A stretch of 64,000 bases of DNA from Zygaena filipendulae (Eukaryota; Arthropoda; Insecta; Lepidoptera; Zygaenidae): positions 10,625,001-10,689,000 of the forward strand of contig OU015657.1 of NCBI GenBank assembly GCA_907165275.2, given 5' to 3'. Below, piece after piece: positions 57,401 through 64,000 of this stretch. Within the stretch, counting starts at the first letter, position 1; each line of letters begins with the position of its first letter. The notes below the pieces were generated by a model. That model searched no databases. It saw only the letters and a program-made list of their open reading frames with translations, and was not told the origin of the DNA. The position numbers were made by a program, and so were the translations under genes.

Positions 57401-59606
57401 TTGTCATCTGGAATTCCAGCGGGAACTCCGTAATTACCGCGGGTTAAACTGCGCGGAACAGCAGCTGGTATAGGTATGGATAAAAGGAACTCTCTGTCCG
57501 CAAATACATTGGCTGTTGGGCCCACAGAGAAAGTAAATTAACTAGAGAGGACATGTAGGCGGGGCAGGCGCGCTACGGTTTCATTGCCAAGGAAGTTAAG
57601 CATTTGCTCAAATTTTCCAAAAAATTTTTTTTGCTCACATCCTAAGTATATTTTCCACAATATTCTCAAAACTATGAATTTTGAAAACAATAAAAACAGA
57701 TGTAACACTGCGAGCACTAGGCCAGTGCTATCATCATTAATAACGGAACATACCCTAAGTAAACACGTAACCAAATGGTGTTACGTTAATGAATGGTTTT
57801 GTGCGCGAAAATCGCCCGGCGACACTGGTTTTCATTTGTTTCCATACTAAATTGAGTTGATGGCCCTTCTCTCCTCGATCTGTACGTCGCTTGTGGTGCG
57901 GCCCCGCCCCCGCCCGTGCAGGTACAACTGCGTGTCGTGCCGGGCGCGCGACGCGCCGCCGCCGCACCTGCAGCGCGCGCTGGAGCCGCCGCCGGCCGCG
58001 CCCGCGCCCGCGCCCGCCGCCGCGCCCGGCCCGCCGCCGCCCACGGCGCAGTCGCTGGGGCTCGCCGGCGAGTACTACGTGGACGACGTGTGCCTGTCGC
58101 AGCGCGGCGCCCACCACATGAAGGCGCTCGAGGCGGAGATGGGCATCACGCACACCAGGCGCAAGAGGCGCTTCAAGAACGACAACGCCGCCGCCGACCC
58201 CAAGGATGCCGGTTCGTTTTGTTTCGTTTATTACGTACGCGTGAATAGAGTTTTGGTGATTCGATGCAATATTTTTGCTGCCCCTCGCAGTTTTACCAGC
58301 GTGAATTTCAAGTAGCTTCGAGAGAATAAAAGTAGGTATTTCACTTCTGTGATAATTCGGAGTGTAAGCTATGTCCATTCAATATTTCATCAAAATCCGT
58401 TTAACTGTTTCAGTGTGAAAAAGTAACTTTTTCATTTAGGTCAATTGTTCCGTGATGGAAAGCTTTGCAGACCATTTCAAATTTATTTCGGAAACATCCT
58501 TTTCTTCTCTAGTTTTTTAGACCGAACCTTATAGGCTAGGACTTAGTTGTATTAAAATTATATTAATACTAGTTGTGCCTCGCGGTTTCACCCGCGTTAA
58601 TTTCAGAGTTCCCGCGGGAATTCCGGGATAAAAAGTACCCTATGTGTTAATCTGATGTATAAGCTATATTATTGTAAAGTTTCATTTAAATCCATTCAGT
58701 AGATTTTGCTTGAAAGAGTAACAAACATCCATCCATCCATCCATACATTCTTACAAACTTTGTAGTAGGATGTAATAGTATTATGTACTGAAATGAGTAA
58801 AGATTGTATCAATAAGGTATCTAATGTAAGTTTTTGTGTGTCGGACGCTGTCATTATGGATTAGAAATAACGGCATCTATTGAAACAGTGGTTCAGAACG
58901 CTGACGTCGAGTTGGTGGACGAGTCGAAGCCGGACAGCACTGCTGAGGTTAAGGACGAGCCAGGTGAGTGCACATACACTTATTTAGGTTAATTTGCATT
59001 AACAATGTCTCCAAAAATAATCGAGTCATTGATTTAGATTTTTTTTTGCAAATTTACAAGTTTTACACACTTTCACACAAATTAATAAAAAAATATTGGA
59101 CACGCATTTTTCCTTTTTTTGCGTAATCAAAAAATAACGGCGATACATCGAGTCTTTTCGCGTGACGTCGCGCCTTGGTACACCCTATTCTCAAAATTTA
59201 ATGCGTTTTAACTGTATATTTTTGATAATTTAAAAAATTAAATAGCCATACGTGTGTATTGTTTTTATTATCTAACCAACGGACTAAAGGCTTCCTAAAC
59301 CGCGAATAAGCTATAGATTGGCGAGTGTTAACGTTACCAACACGACCTTAGGCGTGCCTCCGAACGCGAACCTGAAGGAGGGCACGCTGTGGAGCGTGGC
59401 GAGCGACGGGCCGCCGCCCGAGGGGTTCACCATCTACACCACGGAGTCGGGGCTCACGGTGCTGCGCCGCAAGCGGCAGCGGAACCTCAACAAGCTGGGC
59501 ATCGGCGGGTTCGTGGTGCGCCAGCGGCACTCCAACAAGGCGCTGCCCGACGACGACAAGGACGCCGACGGGGCCCAGCCTGGAGGTGGGCGCGCACACA
59601 CACATG

Positions 59607-59637
<31 letters not shown>

Positions 59638-62410
59638 GATTGTATGTGTGGCACCCGTGCAGTGTATAAATAAATGAATTATTATTGACTAGCTGCTGTC
59701 CCCCACGTTTTTACTCGCGGTAATTTCGGAGTTGCCGCGGGAATTCCAGGATAAAATATACTTATAAACCGTCCTCTTGAGTCACCCTATCTATTGGTAA
59801 AAACCGCATGAAAATCCGTTCAGTAGGTTTTGAATTTATCGCGAAAATACAGACTTATAGACGCGACGGAGAACTTTGTTTTATAATATGTAAGGATATA
59901 TGAGTGCAATAAATATAATCCATATTTATTTTTCTATTTATATAAATTGAACTCCAAGTCTATTTATTAATGTTTAATTAATTAATTAATGTTGTGTAAC
60001 AATAAAAAAATACCATGTTTCAACTTTCGATTTATTTATTTTGGGAAAAATGTATGCAAATTCCTCGTGGAATTGACTCGTTTGCTAACTCGTTTAAATT
60101 ACTTCTTCTACTACTTGTTTAAATTACTTTTAATTATTTGCATAGCGGTTTCCATCGCTCTGTCCAATTGAAATGTAATATTCTAAAATGTTTGTATTAG
60201 AATCTCCGAACAACAAACGCAAGCCCCGTCGCAAGCCGCGCTCCAAGCTGATGGAGCAGTTCCCCTCGTACATGCAGGAGGCTTTCTTCGGCAAGGACCT
60301 GCTGGAGCCGACCAAGCCCGCCGTCAGCTCTACTGGTTAGTACCGCAGACAATACGATCACCTAATCCTACTAATATAAATGTGAAGGTTCTTGAACATG
60401 TTTGAGTTTTTTGTTGTTCGAGTTTTGAGTTTTTTTTTTTCAATCGTGCATAAACAGCTTCTATATTTGGATCTTTGGCATACAGATAGACCGTACTGTA
60501 GTTTTAACCTTAATTGTTAAGAAAGTAACATTATAATTGTCAAAGTTTGGAGATACAAAGTCCATGTTTAAATTAGTCTATAGGCAAAGCGACTGTGAAA
60601 ATCTGTTTCCGATCTTTGTATTATAATAGTTTTGGCGTAATCCGTATATAAATTTACTGACAATATGTATAAACCATAAACAATTGTTTGGCGTTCAGCT
60701 GTTAATGAAGCGATTCCCTGCAACGGCAGATTGACATTCCAGAAGCAGACCCTCAATGATATTATTTTGTACAGTTAGTATTCAAATGATATAAAAAAAA
60801 AATCAAACTTTATTACTATAACTTGACTGTCAAAGGTGATTAAATATTTCTGATAACCATTCACGTTTTTGTAAAGCTTTGTATGTCGTGTGTGTCGTGA
60901 CAAATAATTCATTTTGATGCCAATTTAATAGTCCTTACTGCTTACCCGTGTGTTTACATACAACAGAAAAAATTCATTACCCAGAGACGCCATGTAGGCG
61001 GAGCAGGCGCGCTTCGGTCGCAAAGAAAGTGCAAATGCTCTACTTTCTAATAATTTCTTTTGCCAGCATCTCAAGTATATTTTCCATATTAGCTGTGCCC
61101 CGCGGTTCCACCCGCAGTAATTTTGGAGTGCCCGCGAGAATTCCGGGATAAAAAGTGCCCTATGTCCTTCTCTGTACCCCTGACAACGTGCATGCCAAAT
61201 TTCATCTAAATCCGTTCAGCTGTTTTTGCGTGATTGAGATAAGAACTCGAAAGCGCATTTTCATCCGTCTTGCTTCAAATTTATAGTCACTGCTCAGCTC
61301 CTATGTGTCTTAGCGTTATGTTATATAGCCTATAACCTGCCCAGGAGTATGGACAACAATCGTACCAAGTTTGGTTAAAATCCCTTCAGTAGTTTTTGAC
61401 CCATGCGTGCACATACAGACAGACAAAAAATTTACTGATTGCATTTTTGGCATCAGTATCGATCACCATTCATCCTCCAATATTAATTTTGAATATATAT
61501 TTAATGTACAGAATTGACCTCTCTACAGTTTTATTATAAGTATAGATTATTCCCAAAACTGTGAATTTTGAAAACCATCATAGTAACTAATTGGCGTTCA
61601 ATACATTTTCGGGTATTAGGGCTAATTTTCATACAATTTGAATGTTTTTATGTTTTATGAATAGTTTGGTGCGCGAAAATCGCCCGGCGACACCGGTTTT
61701 CGTTTGTTTCCACGCTAAACTGAGTTGACGTCCCTTGTATAATGACGTTCTGTTGTTTGTGCCGCCCAGCGCCGGGCGGCAACCCGGCGGCCAGCCCGGG
61801 CGAGCCGCCGCGCGCCGCCACGCCCGAGGGCTACCGCGAGCTGCGCGACATGCGCCTCGACGCCGACCTGTCGGACAGCGACGGCGAGGACGTCCTCGCC
61901 GCCCTCACCGCCTTCAACGACAACGACCACACCATCGTCATCAACTTGAATAAGGTACGCGATCTATACAAATAATAAGCTCGATCATCACATTGAATAA
62001 ACAAATCGTATTAGAATTATTTTATAATACAGAATTAAAGCGTCTCCATTGTTCGGATTGTGTACTTTAGAAACAGTGGTTATTTATTTAATGATGCCTA
62101 AAGATATTCATTATCATACCTTCTTTCCATTTAATGTTGTATTCCTATACAGTTTAAAGCTCATTGAACTGAATTAAAATTGAACAGGAGGAAGAGGATC
62201 TCTTGTACTCATTGAAACCGAAAGAGGAGAGGGAGGAGGGGTTCGGCGCGGAGGGCGAGGGCGGCGGCCGGATCAAGTCGGAGTTGTCGGAGGAGGGCCC
62301 GCTGCGGCACTCGGAGGACTCGACGGCGCTGCGCAACGCGATGCTGGGCCCGCCGCCGCCCGACGAGCCGCCGCCGTCCGCCGCCGCCATCCCCGCCGTG
62401 CGCGGCCAGC

Positions 62411-62441
<31 letters not shown>

Positions 62442-64000
62442 AGGCGCCGCCAGTGGCTGCCCCCGAGCCGCCAGCGGTGCGTGCACATACTCGTCTCAAC
62501 TATTTATTAACAAGTTGCAAAGTGTCTCAGTTAGTTTTTATACAAACATATTTTGGATAATTACTATGAATCGTCTCACACTACGAATAATTTGAATGTA
62601 AAATGAACAATGTTCGATTGTGATGAGCCCTGCGCACGCTCAATGAGGTAGCAGAAAAAGTAGATGTATATAAGCGAAGCAAAAGATTAAAGTTCAAGGT
62701 CACGCAAAACTAGAGCTTTAATTGGAAGATTTTCAAGTGACATGACGATTCGTTACATAGTTTTGGATGCGTTAATGATTGTGAAATGTCAATTTGGCTA
62801 GGGGGGCTATAAAGATCGCACCTATGGTTGTGTTTGAAATAAATAAATAAATGATAACATGTTATAAATGTGTGACTGTGTGCGTCCAGAGGCGAGTGCG
62901 GCGTCGCAGGCGGCGACGATATCGCCCAAGGACGAGCTGGCGATGCTGGGCGCCAACCTGGACGCGATGGTGCGCGACTCGCTGCCCGACATGGACAGCA
63001 ACGACGTGGACGAGATATTCAAGGGCGTGCTCACGGACGACTCGCAGGTGACGCCCGCTCGCTCACTCCCGCGCCACGCCCAAACAGTAACGTACCTATA
63101 CAGTAGGCCCACTCCTTCGAAAAAGTAAAAAGGCGAGATTCTCCGCCCCTCACTAAATCCCCACGTCTTACTACAACTTAGTGATAAGCCTAGAAATGAT
63201 AGTGGTGTAAGCCGTTGCTGTGTATGTGTGTGATGGTCAATAACAATTTGCATTCAAAACTCCGGCCGCTCGCCGTACTCCGGCGCGAGCCCTACGTTAC
63301 ACGCACACGCACACGTGCCGACCGTCTTTAGTATTTATTAAATCAGTTCGCTTGTACACGTGTGGTGTGACTGTAGCGTGTACGTGATTTGCGAAGTGTG
63401 TACTAAAGTCCATACTTTGAATGCTCGAATGCTCCATATAACTGCGTAGTTATAAGGTCGAAATTTGTTTGTATCTCGTCAGGAGTCGCAGGAGTCGTCG
63501 GCGTCGTACGTGACGTCGCTGGGCGGCGCGCCGTACCCGCAGCAGCGGCAGCAGCTGCAGAGCCCGCTGGAGTACGCGTCGCCCTACCAGCCCGACTTCG
63601 GCAGCAGGTTCACTATGCTTTTTGTTTACGTTGCGAACGTCGCGACCGTACCCAATTTCATACAAAGATTTTATTGACAATGCTATAGGTACATTCATTT
63701 ATCTAATTTTTTTAATCAAGGCAGGTGATTATCTACAGTGTTACCTGATATGAGCTTCTCAATGGGAGTGAGTTAAGTTTCGGAAATGCATATGGTACCT
63801 ATTTAATTTTGCTCTCTCGTTTGTACTCAGTGACTCCGCTTTAGTGTGTATAACTAAAACTATTTGACTTTTATCTAACGTAGGTATAATTAAAATTACA
63901 AACGCTAATTTTTAATAACTTAATACAATATTTACCGTTGCTAATATAAGTTGTTTTATTGTATACAGTAGCAACAGCGCTCTGAGTCCACTGTACGACT
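44494..64000 (+). CDS. Lpt: LPT / KMT2C-D N-terminal homologue (PHD-finger protein), partial at right edge
   Basis: Exons: 44494-44852, 45058-45195, 45528-45797, 45904-46180, 47153-47267, 47969-48130, 49198-49379, 50064-50254, 50688-50821, 51339-51442, 53020-53275, 54046-54206, 55450-55693, 57025-57184, 57922-58211, 58865-58963, 59352-59585, 60201-60335, 61770-61954, 62188-62476, 62890-63047, 63483-63607, 63969-beyond 64000. All phases agree; 4300 nt, 1433 residues so far. Domain order (AT-hook, extended PHD, three PHD-type fingers, linker, three more) is that of the N-terminal half of vertebrate KMT2C/KMT2D and of Drosophila LPT, the partner of the Trr methyltransferase in the COMPASS-like H3K4 complex at enhancers. 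The protein is nuclear and reads histone tails. Exon 6 could instead begin at 48011 (same frame). From exon 6 onward exons are very GC-rich. HMG box, FYR and SET domains are not reached, so whether this is a stand-alone LPT or a fused KMT2 cannot be told. Confidence 0.93.
46195..46390 (+). repeat. CCCGCGG-type dispersed element in LPT intron 4
   Basis: TTAGCTATTCCCCGCGGTTTC to TTGAGCCGTTAAGGCATAAA and ATGCATTTATAATATTAGTA. It starts within 15 bases of the exon 4 donor. Confidence 0.7.
46870..47112. repeat. Reverse dispersed element plus (AAAT)n-tailed retroposon end
   Basis: 46870-47025 is a reverse copy ending GTGTGAAACCGCAGGGTACAGCTAG. 47040-47112 (GACCCTTGTACATGTTTACT ... ATTGTTAAATAAATAAATAA) recurs at about 51773-51857 and looks like a retroposon 3' end with a short A-rich tail. 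Confidence 0.6.
48450..49065. repeat. Dispersed elements in LPT intron 6
   Basis: A plus-oriented partial copy (48450-48600, ATTCCGAGAGAAAAAGCACC, CAAAAATTTCATGATGATGG) and a minus-oriented modular copy (48670-49065) ending GTGAAACCGCGGGGCACAGCTA. Confidence 0.65.
49420..49625 (+). repeat. Modular dispersed element, single-module copy
   Basis: CTAGCTGTTCCCCCGTGGTTT, GTACCCGCGGGAATTCCGGA, CACTCAGGATCACTGTAGCT, CAGTAGATCCAGAGATTACC, ending CTTTATAATATTAGTATAGA. This is the minimal form of the expanded copies at 18498, 32200 and 37680. Confidence 0.75.
50880..51310 (-). repeat. Two reverse dispersed elements in LPT intron 9
   Basis: 50880-51008 ends GTGAAACCGCGCGGTACAGCTAG; 51050-51310 ends GATGACACCGCGGGGCACAGCTAGTA, 28 bases before the acceptor of exon 10. 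Confidence 0.65.
52165..52355 (+). repeat. CCCGCGG-type dispersed element in LPT intron 10
   Basis: ACTAGCTGTTCCCTGTAGTT to GTAACAAACAAACAAACTCA and CTTTCGCATTTATAATAATA. Confidence 0.7.
52361..52458 (+). repeat. Perfect tandem duplication of a 49-bp unit
   Basis: Units 52361-52409 and 52410-52458 are identical: GGATATAATATGTCGACATT, TCAAAATTGACATAACACAG, TAATGTGCA. No other copy is seen. Confidence 0.9.
54777..55340 (+). mobile_element. PIF/Harbinger-like non-autonomous element, 564 bp
   Basis: Termini TGCTACGGCTACAT and ATGTGGCCGTAGCA are inverted repeats, flanked by TTA at 54774-54776 and 55341-55343. The interior has a short frame beginning MEEAVRCFTWLLIIIYCIF near 54930, possibly a transposase N-terminal remnant, and many CGCGA words near both ends. 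It is in LPT intron 12 and shares its terminus type with 42128-42653. Confidence 0.72.
56158..56923. mobile_element. Harbinger-like MITE (outer), interrupted by another
   Basis: Left AGGTCTGTTTATATCTACAG(ACAT) and right ATGTCTCTAGATATAACCGG(ACCT) are inverted termini; TAA at 56155-56157 and 56924-56926. Without the inner insert it would be about 340 bp. Located in LPT intron 13. Confidence 0.65.
56470..56893. mobile_element. Inner MITE with repeated TTCACACTTGTCGG words
   Basis: Termini CCCGTTCACACTTGTCGG and CCGACAAGTGGGAACGGG. TTCACACTTGTCGG recurs at about 56549 and 56680, and its inverse at about 56822. Such subterminal repeats are typical transposase-binding arrays. No coding capacity. 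Confidence 0.68.
58560..58775 (+). repeat. CCCGCGG-type dispersed element in LPT intron 15
   Basis: ACTAGTTGTGCCTCGCGGTT, GTTAATTTCAGAGTTCCCGC, ending in ATCCATCCATCCATACATTC. Confidence 0.7.
59085..59290. mobile_element. TGACGTCA-type MITE fragment
   Basis: AAAAAATATTGGACACGCAT, GTAATCAAAAAATAACGGCG, TCGCGTGACGTCGCGCC, TTATCTAACCAACGGACTAA. One TGACGTC box is partly preserved. In LPT intron 16, close to the acceptor of exon 17. Confidence 0.6.
59594..59634. repeat. (CA)n microsatellite at an LPT splice donor
   Basis: Starts nine bases downstream of the exon 17 donor (59585/59586). Confidence 0.9.
59690..59905 (+). repeat. CCCGCGG-type dispersed element in LPT intron 17
   Basis: GACTAGCTGCTGTCCCCCAC, GAGTTGCCGCGGGAATTCCA, then AAAATCCGTTCAGTAGGTTT and TTATAATATGTAAGGATATA. 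Confidence 0.65.
61085..61470. repeat. Dispersed element plus uninterrupted reverse Lep1-like fragment in LPT intron 18
   Basis: 61085-61240 is a plus copy (TTAGCTGTGCCCCGCGGTTC ... ATCCGTTCAGCTGTTTTTGC). 61243-61440 is the reverse of the sequence at 33965-34270 and reads ACCTGCCCAGGAGTATGG across the position where that copy carries the hairpin. Confidence 0.7.

Larger units (their letters stand above)
54046..58211 (+). other. LPT second PHD cluster (three fingers) and proline/alanine linker
   Basis: Exons 12-15: LCVMCGAIGTDSEGCLIACS with YHPYC and GWRCLDC; CEGCGSRGDEPLLVLCDDCD with WHTYC and WRCERC; CLTCGTRDTDVWC, CGPCASLVMCCLC, IIQCEGCRRWLHGSC and YNCVSC. This corresponds to the second PHD cluster of KMT2C/D, where one finger of the vertebrate proteins reads acetylated histone H4. 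An alanine/proline run (about 57980-58050) follows. Confidence 0.85.

Noticed and set aside
49135..58378. Arg/Ala/Pro/Gly-rich open frames on both strands overlapping LPT exons
   Set aside because: Shadows of very GC-rich exons. They lack splice consistency and homology, whereas the LPT frame gives zinc-finger motifs with matching intron phases.

Overview
The window is nuclear DNA of a moth or butterfly (Lepidoptera). It is AT-rich and intron-rich, and it is crowded with short dispersed repeats of lepidopteran type: the CTAGCTGTNCCCCGCG/CCCGCGGGAATTCCGGG elements, Lep1-like Helitron fragments, RTE- and CR1-like 3' ends, piggyBac, hAT-like and PIF/Harbinger-like elements. The genes read as spliced arthropod genes. 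I chained exons by hand; every junction I use has GT-AG ends and keeps the reading frame.

Layout. (1) 946-17104, minus: a complete angiomotin (Amot) homologue, 15 coding exons, 776 aa. (2) 18241-21974, plus: a 175-aa single-domain rhodanese, divergent from Amot. Its last intron holds a 1.97-kb hAT-like element built from palindromic units. (3) 22648-27598: an apparently complete 4.95-kb piggyBac element with TTAA duplications, perfect 13-bp termini and an uninterrupted 690-aa transposase (minus strand). (4) 29202-30164, minus: a second rhodanese (166 aa) with the same intron phases. The two rhodaneses therefore form a tail-to-tail duplicate pair around the piggyBac. (5) 30165-36404: no gene seen, only repeats. 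(6) 36405-40202, minus: a secreted/ER 2-Cys peroxiredoxin of the Prx4 type, 246 aa, four exons. (7) 41058-41656, minus: the 3' part of a small, apparently decayed THAP-like gene. (8) 44494 to the right edge, plus: the N-terminal 1433 residues (23 exons) of the LPT / KMT2C-D N-terminal homologue, with an AT-hook, an extended PHD and six further PHD-type fingers in two clusters; it runs off the window.

The genes are not an operon and have unrelated jobs: junction/Hippo scaffold, sulfurtransferases, peroxidase and chromatin reader. What unites the window is how mobile DNA has colonised introns and spacers, often nested. Several insertions can be dated relative to one another because an uninterrupted copy of the target lies elsewhere in the window or the target halves can be rejoined. 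Amot and LPT both switch from AT-rich early exons to very GC-rich later exons, and this switch produces most of the long spurious open frames.
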